A program made the translations under genes and the position numbers. A DNA stretch of 43,912 nt, taken from Verrucomicrobiota bacterium. Lineage in GTDB: Bacteria > Verrucomicrobiota > Verrucomicrobiia > Chthoniobacterales > UBA10450. Positions 16,362 to 24,718 of this stretch are shown here, in pieces. Numbering within the stretch: position 1 is the first letter of the stretch; each line of letters begins with the position of its first letter. The stretch covers positions 1 through 43,912 of the forward strand of contig QHOS01000022.1 of the NCBI GenBank assembly GCA_003219415.1. Direction: 5' to 3'. A model generated the notes under the pieces. The model ran no database searches. It was not told the origin of the DNA and worked only from the letters and a program-made list of their open reading frames with translations.

Positions 16362-16978
16362 TTACTCGCCATCCAAACGAAAAGAGCGAGGGCAACAGCG
16401 CCAAAGATAATCAGAGGCAAAGTCAGTGCGACGCCAATCTGGAACCACTGAACAAATGAACGTCCGTCGCTGCTCTCGTAAGCGTCTGTGCCCACGTCAG
16501 GCAGCGACGCATCGCCTTCATGTCCACCCGCTGCCTGCAACCTGCTGCGTTGCTCATTGTAGACCGTGCGCGCCTCATCCACTGTGCTTAAAGCCCGGCT
16601 CAGTTCCTTGTGTAAATCGGATGGGTTCCAGCTCTTTGGATCAATCGCTTCAATTAATTCCAAATGCTGGCCGAAACTCTCCCGGGCTGCGCGAATTTGC
16701 TCGAGCCGGCTTTGTGCGTTGTACCCCTCGCGCTCAAGCACAACGAGCGAGCGAGTCAGTTTATCGGCCATCTCCGCGCGACCGTGCTCTAATTCTTCCT
16801 GACGACGACTTAGTTCTTCCAGCTCGCGCTTTTGTTTTTCGATCTGCTCTTGCTGGCGTTTGAGCTGGAGCAGTTGGTCCTGCGCTTTCTGCACTTGCGA
16901 ATCCAAATGCTCGGGAGAATTGGCTTCGTCCTCGCTCAATTCGAGCATTTGTTCACTCGATCGAAATTTTTCTGCCAT
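16358..16978 (-). CDS. coiled-coil protein with C-terminal membrane helix
   Basis: Not recognised as a known family. From the ATG at 16978 it has 206 residues: a long coiled coil (about residues 20-85, Gln/Glu/Lys/Arg-rich with heptad spacing), a helical middle with DPKSWNPSDLHKELSRALST, a low-complexity Gly/Asp/Ser stretch, and a C-terminal transmembrane helix (IGVALTLPLIIFGAVALALF). The frame is open to 17107, but the first codons fall in a palindromic repeat, so a start at 17014 or 16978 is more likely. Overlap with the next gene implies coupled translation. A structural or envelope-organising role is only a guess. Confidence 0.7.
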   Translation of the reverse strand: MAEKFRSSEQMLELSEDEANSPEHLDSQVQKAQDQLLQLKRQQEQIEKQKRELEELSRRQEELEHGRAEMADKLTRSLVVLEREGYNAQSRLEQIRAARESFGQHLELIEAIDPKSWNPSDLHKELSRALSTVDEARTVYNEQRSRLQAAGGHEGDASLPDVGTDAYESSDGRSFVQWFQIGVALTLPLIIFGAVALALFVWMASK

Positions 16979-17101
16979 GACAGATGGTGATTCGCCGTGC
17001 GCGCTGTAGCGCATATTAAATGGCTCACTTGAGAATTCCACATATTTCTCGGTAAGCACGCGCGAAAATTTCGTGTCGACATCTGTTCCGCCGCCACGTC
17101 G

Positions 17102-17212
17102 TGTCATCTCGAACGAAACGAGGGACCTCGCCTACGAAGTTTGCGTCACCTCGGGCGGTCAGCGTAATCGATCTCTCTTGTCGGAGGTCCCTCGCTGCGC
17201 TCGGGATGACAT
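17102..17212. repeat. TGTCAT-type palindromic repeat, copy 4 (GAGGGACCTC subtype)
   Basis: Left arm TGTCATCTCGAACGAAACGA followed by GGGACCTCG; right arm on the minus strand TGTCATCCCGAGCGCAGCGA followed by GGGACCTC. It occupies the whole spacer between the RlmI-like gene and the coiled-coil operon and could terminate the upstream transcript. Confidence 0.85.
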
Positions 17213-17221
17213 TTGAGCGTG

Positions 17222-18391
17222 CTACCGTCCCGGCATCATTTCCAGAAGGAAGCCTTTGAAATATTCCGTTTCGGGAATTGTCGGCAGCACGGGATGATCG
17301 GGCGCTTGCTCGAACCGGCGTAACCGTCGGGCGGACCGCCGGGCGTCGACAAGCGCATCGGCGATTGCCTGCGAAAATGCGGTATCGCTCACGTGATGGG
17401 AACATGAAAAGGTCGCCAGCAGGCCATCCTTTGACAACAGCTTGAACACGCGCATGTGCAATTCCCGGTAGCCACGCAACGCGTCGCGCAATCCGCTCCT
17501 GGTTTTTGTAAACGACGGCGGATCGAGAACAATCAAATCATACTGCACCCCGGCTTTTTCGGCCGCGCGCAGGAACTGAAAGACATCCTGCTCGATCCAT
17601 CGCACTTCCAGATCATTGCGCACCGCGTTTCGTTTCGCACCTGCGATGTTCTCGGAGCTTTCTTCAACCCCGGTCACATCCGCCGCGCCCGCGCGGACGC
17701 AGGTCAGCGCAAATGCTCCCTGATTGGTGAAACAATCCAGAACGCGCCGGCCGTGCGCATATCCAACAAGGACCGAATAATTGTGTTTTTGATCAAGATA
17801 AAAACCGGTCTTTTGTCCATGCAAAAGATCGATTTCGAACTTTACGCCTTCGATTTCGATCCCGATTTGCGATGGACTGTCTCCGCGCAAAACGCCGCTG
17901 CGTAATTCCATCCCTTCCGCCTTGCGGACAGGCGCGTCATTTCGTTCGATGATCGTGGCGTTTCCAAAGAGATCGATGACCGCATTGGCGATCAAATCTT
18001 TTCGCATGTCCATCGCCAGAGTCAGCGTTTGCATCACGAAATGATCGCCGTATCTGTCGATGATCAACCCCGGCAAGCCGTCGCTTTCGCTCCAAACGAC
18101 ACGGCAGAGTTTGGGATCGACACCCCGTCGTGTCCGGTATTCTGTCGCTTGGGCGATGCGTCGTTTGAAGAAATCCAGATCCAGTTCCTGTTTTCGACGC
18201 GAAAAGCGGCGCCCCACGATTTGTGACTTGGAATTGTAGATCGCGCTGCCGATCAGACGATCCTTACCGTCCTTTAGGGAGATGACATCGCCGTCCGCCG
18301 GTTTTCCAAAGACTTTCAGCACTTCGCTGGAAAATACCCAATCGTGTCCGTGCAGAATTCGCGCTCGCGGTTTGACAACGATTCCGGCCAT
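17222..18391 (-). CDS. RlmI-like class I SAM-dependent rRNA methyltransferase
   Basis: Probable 23S rRNA (cytosine-C5) methyltransferase of the RlmI/YccW type, 389 residues. An N-terminal PUA-like RNA-binding domain (KPRARILHGHDWVFSSEVLK, about 7-80) is followed by the EEHGI-like middle region and a Rossmann methyltransferase domain: FYLDQKHNY, motif I region VLDCFTNQGAFAL (about 218-230), the acidic binder GVEESSENI, and LDPPSFTK (about 289-296). CSHHV near 335 carries a cysteine, as RNA m5C enzymes often do. It is divergent from purC across palindrome P3. Confidence 0.9.
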   Translation of the reverse strand: MAGIVVKPRARILHGHDWVFSSEVLKVFGKPADGDVISLKDGKDRLIGSAIYNSKSQIVGRRFSRRKQELDLDFFKRRIAQATEYRTRRGVDPKLCRVVWSESDGLPGLIIDRYGDHFVMQTLTLAMDMRKDLIANAVIDLFGNATIIERNDAPVRKAEGMELRSGVLRGDSPSQIGIEIEGVKFEIDLLHGQKTGFYLDQKHNYSVLVGYAHGRRVLDCFTNQGAFALTCVRAGAADVTGVEESSENIAGAKRNAVRNDLEVRWIEQDVFQFLRAAEKAGVQYDLIVLDPPSFTKTRSGLRDALRGYRELHMRVFKLLSKDGLLATFSCSHHVSDTAFSQAIADALVDARRSARRLRRFEQAPDHPVLPTIPETEYFKGFLLEMMPGR

Positions 18392-18406
18392 GGTTTCAAA
18401 TGAAGT

Positions 18407-18480
18407 GTGAAACGTGAGAAGTGATTAGTGAGAAGTAATTAGGCTGCCCACTTCTCACCTCTTACGTCTCACTAATCACT
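18407..18480. repeat. phased-arm palindrome P3 (period 7)
   Basis: Between the divergent rlmI-like gene and purC. Five left-arm heptamers in exact step: GTGAAAC (18407), GTGAGAA (18414), GTGATTA (18421), GTGAGAA (18428), GTAATTA (18435). Five right-arm heptamers on the minus strand, also in exact step: GTGATTA (18479-18473), GTGAGAC (18472-18466), GTAAGAG (18465-18459), GTGAGAA (18458-18452), GTGGGCA (18451-18445). It ends seven bases before the purC ATG, so it must lie in that gene's leader. Confidence 0.85.
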
Positions 18481-18486
18481 ACGCAT

Positions 18487-19383
18487 ATGCAAACCGCCAC
18501 ACAATCGTCCATCGAACTACCGGGAATCAAGAAATTGCGCAGCGGCAAGGTGCGCGAAGTTTTTGATCTTGGCGACACGCTTCTGTTTGTCGTAACCGAT
18601 CGGATCTCGGCTTTCGACGTGATCCTGCCCGACCCGATCCCGCACAAGGGCGCCGTGCTCAATCAAATTTCCGCGTTTTGGTTCAAGCGTTTCGGGGACA
18701 TCAAGAATCACCTCGTGACGGCGAATTTCGAAGAGTTTCCGAAGGAGTTGGAATCGTTCCGCGAGCAGCTCGCGGGACGCTCGATGATCGTGAAGAAAAC
18801 GAAGCCGCTCGCGGTGGAATGCGTGGTGCGCGGTTATCTGGCTGGCTCCGGATGGAAAGAATATCAGGAATCGCAGAACGTTTGTGGAATCGAGCTTCCG
18901 GCCGGACTAAAACAAGCCTCGCAATTACCGAAGCCAATCTTCACGCCGTCGACGAAAGCAGAGCAAGGTCATGACGAGAACATCGACATGAAACAATGTG
19001 TCAGGATTCTCGGCGATGAAATTGCCAATCGCTTGAAAACGCTGAGTCTCGAAATTTATTCGCTCGGCCGCGAATATGCGGCGCAAAAGGGAATCATCGT
19101 TGCAGACACGAAATTCGAGTTTGGCATCGTCGATGGAGAATTGCTTTTGATCGACGAATGCCTCACGCCGGACTCTTCACGGTTCTGGCCGAAAGATGAA
19201 TACATTGTCGGGCAGAGCCCGCCGAGCTTCGATAAACAATTCGTGCGCGATTATCTGGAGACACTCGACTGGGACAAAAGTCCGCCTGCTCCGCGTCTCC
19301 CGAGAGATGTTATCGAGAAAACGTCGGCGAAATACCTCGAAGCATTTCGCCGCTTAACCGGCAACGAGATCGCAAACGCTTAG
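18487..19383 (+). CDS. purC: phosphoribosylaminoimidazole-succinocarboxamide synthase
   Basis: SAICAR synthetase of de novo purine synthesis: ATP-dependent ligation of aspartate to CAIR. It is 298 residues, the longer form of the family. Motifs: [20 protein letters not shown] with the ATP-binding loop and [20 protein letters not shown] at the N-terminus, [18 protein letters not shown] in the middle, and ADTKFEFG...[16 protein letters not shown] in the second half. No other purine gene is adjacent. Its 5' leader consists of palindrome P3, which leaves no obvious Shine-Dalgarno sequence. Confidence 0.97.
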   Translation: MQTATQSSIELPGIKKLRSGKVREVFDLGDTLLFVVTDRISAFDVILPDPIPHKGAVLNQISAFWFKRFGDIKNHLVTANFEEFPKELESFREQLAGRSMIVKKTKPLAVECVVRGYLAGSGWKEYQESQNVCGIELPAGLKQASQLPKPIFTPSTKAEQGHDENIDMKQCVRILGDEIANRLKTLSLEIYSLGREYAAQKGIIVADTKFEFGIVDGELLLIDECLTPDSSRFWPKDEYIVGQSPPSFDKQFVRDYLETLDWDKSPPAPRLPRDVIEKTSAKYLEAFRRLTGNEIANA

Positions 19384-19404
19384 AAGTCATCTCATTGATG
19401 ACGC

Positions 19405-19497
19405 TGTCATGTTGAGCGAAGCGAAACATCTCTGACTGTTCCAGCGAAAGACTGCTCCGAAAATGATCAGAGATTCTTCGCTTCGCTCAGAATGTCA
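19405..19497. repeat. TGTCAT-type palindromic repeat, copy 5
   Basis: Left arm TGTCATGTTGAGCGAAGCGA with AACATCTCTG; right arm on the minus strand TGACATTCTGAGCGAAGCGA with AGAATCTCTG. The internal spacer resembles that of copy 6 (ATCATTT...GGAGCA) but in the opposite orientation, so these are two insertions of one element. It follows purC. Confidence 0.9.
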
Positions 19498-19559
19498 TTT
19501 GTGAGATAGCTTGCAGACGGACTCGCTTGTCGATTCAAGTGCTCGGGACTCATAACGAA

Positions 19560-21101
19560 ATGTCACTAACCCGGCCGGACATACTGTTCATCATGACGGA
19601 TCAGCAGCGATTCGATACCATCGCTGCGCTCGGTAATTCGCACATTTATACGCCGAATCTGGATCGTCTGGTGCGCAGGGGAATCAGCTTTTCCAATGCG
19701 TACGCGACTTGTCCGATTTGTATCCCGGCGCGGTACACGATCCGTACAGGCTGCGAACCGGTGACCACGCGCGCCTTCAGCAACGCAAAGCCAAAGCCGG
19801 CAGCGGGGCAGGCTGCTGAAATGGAAGCGCGTTGCGGACCGTATCTGGCGCGCACAATGTCGCGCCTGGGATACCGGACTTTTGGAATCGGGAAGTTCCA
19901 TACATATCCCTGGAATGAAGACGTAGGTTACGAAACCCTGTGGCGCAGCGAAGAGACGTACCATCCGCCGGCGCGCGAAGGCGACGACTATGGTTCATGG
20001 CTGACGAAGGAGCATCCGGCGTTCGATTTTCTGGAGCAACCTTTTGGGGAACGCACCGAGATGTATTACCTGCCGCAGCGTAGTCCGCTCCCTGCGGAAT
20101 TAGGTGCTGAATGGTGGGCGACTGGCCGTGCTGTACAGGAGATTACAAGCTCGGATAATTCACGCCCTTTTTTCGGTTTTGTATCGTTTGTCGGCCCGCA
20201 TCCGCCGCTGGCTCCGCCAATTCCTTTCAACCGGATGTACGATCCAGATCGACTGCCGGACATCGTTCTCGGCAGCGTCGAGGAAGATCATCTGGACGAA
20301 GAAATTCCCTTCATGCGATATGCCGTTTGGGCGGAAGCAATCAACCCGGCGCTGGCGCGAATCGTGAAGGCCCGATACTACGGCGAGATCAGCTACCTGG
20401 ATCATTGTCTCGGCCGAATCCTCGACGCGATCGAAGCGCGCCCGAAATCGGAGAATGTTCTTGTCTGCTTCTTTTCGGACCATGGAGATCTTTTGGGTGA
20501 TCATCATGGTTGGCAGAAACACAACTTTTTTGAAGCCGCCAGCCGTGTTCCGCTCCTGCTGAGTTGGCCGGCAACGCTGTCGAAGGAAACTGTCCGGAAT
20601 GAATTGATCAGCCTTGCGGACTTATTCGGAATTGCGACTGAGGCGGCTGGTCAGTGCGACGTGCGAGAGGGGATAAATGTTCTGAAATTGTTGCGAGGCG
20701 AATGCGCACGGCGCCAGTATCTTGTTGGTATGGTTGAACCTCCCGGCTCGCACGATTTCAAACTCATGGTGGTTACCGATGAGTGGAAATACATTTTCAT
20801 GGCAAACGGTGGACGGGAACAGCTCTTCAATCTCAGGCAAGATCCCAACGAACTGTCAAACTCCGTCGCATCGGATTCTAAAATCAGGAACGATCTGCAC
20901 GCTTTGGGTGTGCAAGCATGCCAGGCGCCAGGCGCGATAGACGCCCTCGATGGCAAAAAGCTACGCGCGTTTCCTTTCCGCGAGCGTCCACGGACGCGCA
21001 TCTATCAATTCGACCGGTCGCGCGGGGTCGTTGGATTTCCGGATCGACCAGAGGACGCGTTGAAAAGTTTCGACCCCGTCACCTCGAAGCGAGCGAACTG
21101 A
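19560..21101 (+). CDS. sulfatase (family S1, formylglycine-dependent)
   Basis: Hydrolyses a sulfate ester; 513 residues from the ATG at 19560 (an in-frame TTG at 19527 is less likely). The family start PDILFIMTDQQRFD supplies an Asp metal ligand, and the active-site signature CIPARYTIRTG gives Cys54 as the residue expected to be converted to formylglycine. FFSDHGDLLGDH (about residue 311) provides further calcium ligands. No signal peptide is visible, so unless the start is wrong the enzyme would be cytoplasmic, unusual for carbohydrate sulfatases. The C-terminal part contains the usual LFNLRQDPNELSN segment. Substrate unknown. The next genes are two methyltransferases. Confidence 0.93.
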   Translation: MSLTRPDILFIMTDQQRFDTIAALGNSHIYTPNLDRLVRRGISFSNAYATCPICIPARYTIRTGCEPVTTRAFSNAKPKPAAGQAAEMEARCGPYLARTMSRLGYRTFGIGKFHTYPWNEDVGYETLWRSEETYHPPAREGDDYGSWLTKEHPAFDFLEQPFGERTEMYYLPQRSPLPAELGAEWWATGRAVQEITSSDNSRPFFGFVSFVGPHPPLAPPIPFNRMYDPDRLPDIVLGSVEEDHLDEEIPFMRYAVWAEAINPALARIVKARYYGEISYLDHCLGRILDAIEARPKSENVLVCFFSDHGDLLGDHHGWQKHNFFEAASRVPLLLSWPATLSKETVRNELISLADLFGIATEAAGQCDVREGINVLKLLRGECARRQYLVGMVEPPGSHDFKLMVVTDEWKYIFMANGGREQLFNLRQDPNELSNSVASDSKIRNDLHALGVQACQAPGAIDALDGKKLRAFPFRERPRTRIYQFDRSRGVVGFPDRPEDALKSFDPVTSKRAN

Positions 21102-21145
21102 TAGTGCGCCAAACAGTATTTTACTTTAATGAGCACGTTGATTCG

Positions 21146-21254
21146 ACTCTCTCTTCCCAAGGGAGAGGATAGGGCGAGGGTTTGCAGCCTTGACTACTGT
21201 ACGCTTTCGTAACCCCTCACCTCAATCCTCTCCTCTTGCAGCAAGGGGAGAGGC
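21146..21254. repeat. CTCTCCC-type palindromic repeat
   Basis: Inverted repeat between the sulfatase and the two-domain methyltransferase. The left arm contains GGGAGAGGATAGGGCGAGGG; the right arm on the minus strand contains CCTCTCCCCTTGC, GAGGAGAGGATTGAGG and TGAGGGGTT. It has no similarity to the TGTCAT family. Such elements often act as intergenic terminators. Confidence 0.75.
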
Positions 21255-21320
21255 GGTCAGCAATGCCAAGATTTTAACGGAGCTTTATACGTAACGTGAC
21301 TTGTCACGTTATACGCTAGG

Positions 21321-22808
21321 ATGGAAACGCCTTTGGACGACCAGGAAAGTCTGGGCGTCGGTCTCAAGCCCGGGGACGCGCATTATCGCGCGTATGTCGG
21401 TCCTCCGGAAGATTACGATTTGATCGCAGCGATGGCGTTCAACCTCCTGACCACACTGGGTCTGCGGCAGCATCATTCCCTGCTCGACGTGGGATGCGGT
21501 TCTCTTCGGATTGGCCGCTTGTTAATTCCTTATCTGAATCGCGGAAAGTATTTTGGTGTCGAGCCGAATGAATGGCTGGTGGAGCAAGGAATTAAGCGGG
21601 AGCTCGGAGAGGCGTTGTTGGAAATCAAACGCCCGACATTCTTTTTTTCCGATTCACCGGAAACAATTGCCCAGGCGAAAGTCTCATTCGATTTCGCTCT
21701 GGCTCAATCGATCTTTAGTCACTGCGGACTGGATCTGATCAAAAATTGGCTGTCCGCAATTTCGGGCTCACTTGCTGAAGATGGAGCTTTGGTCGCCACG
21801 TTTTTACCCGGAGAGCAGGACGCGCCAATCAGAGGCTGGGTCTATCCCGAATGCGTGAATTACAGGCCAGCGACAATGAGACAAGCCGCGGCAGAAGCAG
21901 GTTTGCGATTTGAACTTCTGGATTGGAGACATCCCAGGCAAACGTGGGCACTTTTCGCCGCGCCAAAGTTTGATTCGGGATGGTTCAAGAACAAACCTCT
22001 CACCTGGAATGCAGGAGTGGCAAAGGCGCTAGCGAAGAACAAAGCCGGGAATGTTCCCTCTGCCGCGCCAGCGGCTTCTGCCGATTTCTCGCACGCGGAA
22101 GGCCACGTCTACGAACAGGACGGATTGCGATCGATTCACAATCATGAATTCATGGACGATCCGGCTTTTCGAAAGGCTTACGAGCGCGGTGTTCGCGCGG
22201 CAGGCGACGATTATCGGTGGCACTGGCGGGTTCACGTCGGTCTGTGGGCAGCGGCCAGCGCCGCGCGGCTCGAAGGCGACTTCGTCGAATGCGGAGTGAA
22301 CCGCGGGTTCCTCTCCTCAGCGATCATGGATTATCTGAACTGGGATTCTTTGGGAAAACACTTTTATCTGCTGGATACTTTTCGGGGCTTGGACGAACGG
22401 TTTGTTTCATCTGCAGACAGGGCTTCAGGAGCAGTGGAGAAAAACAAGAAGAGCCTGGATTCGGGATTTTATGTCCAGGGGGTTGAAGATGTCCGAGCGA
22501 ATTTTTCTCAATGGAAAAATGTCTCTCTCATCGAAGGATCGATTCCGGAAACCCTGTCGCAGGTTCGCGCGGAGAAGATCGCCTACCTGCATCTTGATAT
22601 GAATTGTTCGGCGCCCGAGATTGCAGCGATCCAGTTCTTTTGGGAGCCTCTCGTCCCAGGCGCATTTGTGCTTCTCGATGACTATGCCTATTACGGCTAT
22701 CTTTCGCAGAAAATTGTCATGGATCAGTTCGCCCAGGAAAAAGGGATCAAAATTTTGTCGTTGCCCACTGGCCAGGGGCTCTTGGTGAAGCCGGTCGACA
22801 GTCGTTAG
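21321..22808 (+). CDS. two-domain methyltransferase: class I SAM domain fused to a TylF-like O-methyltransferase
   Basis: 495 residues with two apparent methyltransferase domains. Domain 1 (about 30-215) has motif I LLDVGCGSLRIGRLL and the acidic ribose binder GVEPNEW, ending in TWALFAAPKF. A Pro/Ala/Ser linker follows (about 220-255). Domain 2 (about 290-490) resembles the TylF/macrocin O-methyltransferase family: GDFVECGVNRGFLSSAIM, LLDTFRGLDERF, and the metal-binding region YLHLDMNCSAPEI with VLLDDYAYYGY. TylF-type enzymes methylate sugar hydroxyls and need Mg2+. The fusion suggests sequential methylation of one glycan. Its stop is five bases before the next methyltransferase gene. Confidence 0.85.
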   Translation: METPLDDQESLGVGLKPGDAHYRAYVGPPEDYDLIAAMAFNLLTTLGLRQHHSLLDVGCGSLRIGRLLIPYLNRGKYFGVEPNEWLVEQGIKRELGEALLEIKRPTFFFSDSPETIAQAKVSFDFALAQSIFSHCGLDLIKNWLSAISGSLAEDGALVATFLPGEQDAPIRGWVYPECVNYRPATMRQAAAEAGLRFELLDWRHPRQTWALFAAPKFDSGWFKNKPLTWNAGVAKALAKNKAGNVPSAAPAASADFSHAEGHVYEQDGLRSIHNHEFMDDPAFRKAYERGVRAAGDDYRWHWRVHVGLWAAASAARLEGDFVECGVNRGFLSSAIMDYLNWDSLGKHFYLLDTFRGLDERFVSSADRASGAVEKNKKSLDSGFYVQGVEDVRANFSQWKNVSLIEGSIPETLSQVRAEKIAYLHLDMNCSAPEIAAIQFFWEPLVPGAFVLLDDYAYYGYLSQKIVMDQFAQEKGIKILSLPTGQGLLVKPVDSR

Positions 22809-22813
22809 GCAGA

Positions 22814-23524
22814 ATGGGTGAGCCGTCTCCGAGTTTGAAGGTCTGCCCGGTATGCGGCGGCGGGCAGTTCACAAAGGACCCAGTGCTCTGGCCGGAACTG
22901 ATCCAGCAATGGGAGTTGTCGCCCGAAGAAGTCGCTTACATCAATCTACAGCAGGGATTTTGTTGTGCGGGTTGCGGCAATAATCTGAGAACGATGACGC
23001 TGGCCGCGGCAGTGACCAGAGCGTTCGGGTTCGCCGGCAGTTTCAAGGATTTCTGTCGCAAGGATCCCACGATTCGCCAGCTCACTGTGATCGAAATTAA
23101 TCCCGCCAAAAATCTGTCGGCTTTCCTCCAGGTTCTGCCTAAGCACGCGCTTCATTCCTTCCCGGAGCTCGACATGCAGCGAATGAGCTTTGCGGATTCA
23201 TCCATCGACATCATCATTCATTCCGACACACTGGAACACGTTCCAGACTCAAAGGCCGCTCTAAAAGAGTCCCTGCGCGTTCTAAAACCAGGCGGCCATT
23301 TATTTTATACCGTGCCGATTATTATTGGCCGCCTGACTCGGACACGGCGCGGTTTGCCTCCAAGTTATCACGGAAAACCTGGAGCGAACCGCGATGACTG
23401 CGTCGTGCAAACGGAATACGGCGCCGATTTCTGGTGCGAAATTTTCGAGGCCGGATTTGGCGAAGTGAGCCTGACGAGTCTGATCTTCCCCGCATCCGTG
23501 GCAATCCACGCAGTCAAAACGTAG
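22814..23524 (+). CDS. methyltransferase-like protein with N-terminal zinc ribbon
   Basis: 236 residues. An N-terminal treble-clef or zinc ribbon (VCPVCGG with Cys11/Cys14; FCCAGCGNNLR with Cys50/51/54) precedes a type-11-like methyltransferase domain. Its C-terminal half is clear: FADSSIDIIIHSDTLEHVPD and ALKESLRVLKPGGHLFYTVP. The glycine-rich SAM loop of motif I is not evident; the corresponding stretch reads LTVIEINPAKNLSAFL. It is probably co-transcribed with the two-domain methyltransferase and may act on the same surface glycan. Whether it binds SAM is uncertain. Confidence 0.8.
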   Translation: MGEPSPSLKVCPVCGGGQFTKDPVLWPELIQQWELSPEEVAYINLQQGFCCAGCGNNLRTMTLAAAVTRAFGFAGSFKDFCRKDPTIRQLTVIEINPAKNLSAFLQVLPKHALHSFPELDMQRMSFADSSIDIIIHSDTLEHVPDSKAALKESLRVLKPGGHLFYTVPIIIGRLTRTRRGLPPSYHGKPGANRDDCVVQTEYGADFWCEIFEAGFGEVSLTSLIFPASVAIHAVKT

Positions 23525-23555
23525 GACGAACCTGGGCAAGGGCATTATCGATGAA

Positions 23556-23648
23556 TGTCATTCTGAGCGAAGCGAAGAATCTCAGATCATTTCTGGAGCA
23601 ACCCTCTGCAAGAATAACCAGAGATGTTTCGCTTCGCTCAACATGACA
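23556..23648. repeat. TGTCAT-type palindromic repeat, copy 6
   Basis: Left arm TGTCATTCTGAGCGAAGCGA with AGAATCTC; right arm on the minus strand TGTCATGTTGAGCGAAGCGA with AACATCTCTGG. It lies between the convergent Zn-ribbon methyltransferase and mdh genes, a position suited to a bidirectional terminator. It is the inverse orientation of copy 5. Confidence 0.9.
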
Positions 23649-23669
23649 GCCCGTTTGAGGGATGGCTGC

Positions 23670-24653
23670 CTACGAAATCAATTCGCTAACGAGGGACTTC
23701 TCTTCTTTTAACTCCGCCACTGATGCATCGATTTTCGCGCGGCTAAAATCGTTGATTGGTACTCCCTGCGCGATTTCCCATTTCCCACCGCGCACACGAA
23801 TCGGGAATGACGAGATCAATCCTTTCTCGACATCATAACTTCCGTCGGAACAAACCGCCACGCTGTGCCAGTCGTTACCCGGAGTGTCATTGGTGAGCGA
23901 AAAGACGGTGTCAATGACCGCGTTCGCCGCGGAACCGGCTGACGAAAGTCCTCGTGCTTTGATCACTGCAGCGCCGCGCTGTTGCACAGTGGCAATGAAT
24001 TCTTCTTTCAACCAGTTTTCGTCTCCGATCACCTCGTTCGCTGGACGATTGTCGATTCGGGCGTTGTAGAAATCCGGATACTGCGTCGAGGAATGATTGC
24101 CCCAGATGGTCATGTTTGTGACTGACCCGATGCCTACACCGGCTTTGTGTGCGAGCTGGGCGAGTGCACGGTTTTCGTCCAGACGGGTCATTGCGAACCA
24201 CCGCTCCTGGGGAATCGCCTTTGCATTATTCATCGCAATCAGGCAATTCGTATTACAAGGATTTCCGACCACGAGCACACGCACGTCGGAGGCAGCGTTC
24301 TTCTCGATTGCCTGACCTTGTCCAATGAAAATCTTGCCGTTGATCCCGAGCAAATCTTTCCGCTCCATGCCGGCCTTGCGCGGAACACTTCCGACCAGCA
24401 ACGCCCAATTAATATCGCGAAAGCCTTCATTGAGATCTGCAGTGGGCACTACCGACTCAAGCAGCGGAAAGGCGCAATCGTGCAATTCCATTACGACGCC
24501 ATCCAGCGCGCTGAGCGCGTCCGGAATTTCGATCAAATGGAGTATGAGCGGTTGGTCCGGCCCGAACATCTGTCCAGAGGCGATGCGGAACAGAAGTGCG
24601 TAACCAATTTGCCCAGCGGCGCCTGTCACGGCGACCTTAATCGGTGTCTTCAT
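23670..24653 (-). CDS. mdh: malate dehydrogenase
   Basis: NAD(P)-dependent interconversion of malate and oxaloacetate (TCA cycle), 327 residues from the ATG at 24653. It is the cytosolic/type-2 form: nucleotide loop [19 protein letters not shown], substrate loop [12 protein letters not shown] with the two Arg, [22 protein letters not shown], and the catalytic His in [13 protein letters not shown]. The frame extends to 24692, but the family starts at [12 protein letters not shown]. It is divergent from sufE with a spacer of only about 65 bases, which must contain both promoters. Confidence 0.96.
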   Translation of the reverse strand: MKTPIKVAVTGAAGQIGYALLFRIASGQMFGPDQPLILHLIEIPDALSALDGVVMELHDCAFPLLESVVPTADLNEGFRDINWALLVGSVPRKAGMERKDLLGINGKIFIGQGQAIEKNAASDVRVLVVGNPCNTNCLIAMNNAKAIPQERWFAMTRLDENRALAQLAHKAGVGIGSVTNMTIWGNHSSTQYPDFYNARIDNRPANEVIGDENWLKEEFIATVQQRGAAVIKARGLSSAGSAANAVIDTVFSLTNDTPGNDWHSVAVCSDGSYDVEKGLISSFPIRVRGGKWEIAQGVPINDFSRAKIDASVAELKEEKSLVSELIS

Positions 24654-24718
24654 GATGCAATTAGCCATAAACGCTTTGGTGAGCAAAGCCAAAGCGCGTG
24701 ATAGATTAACGATGGTCC

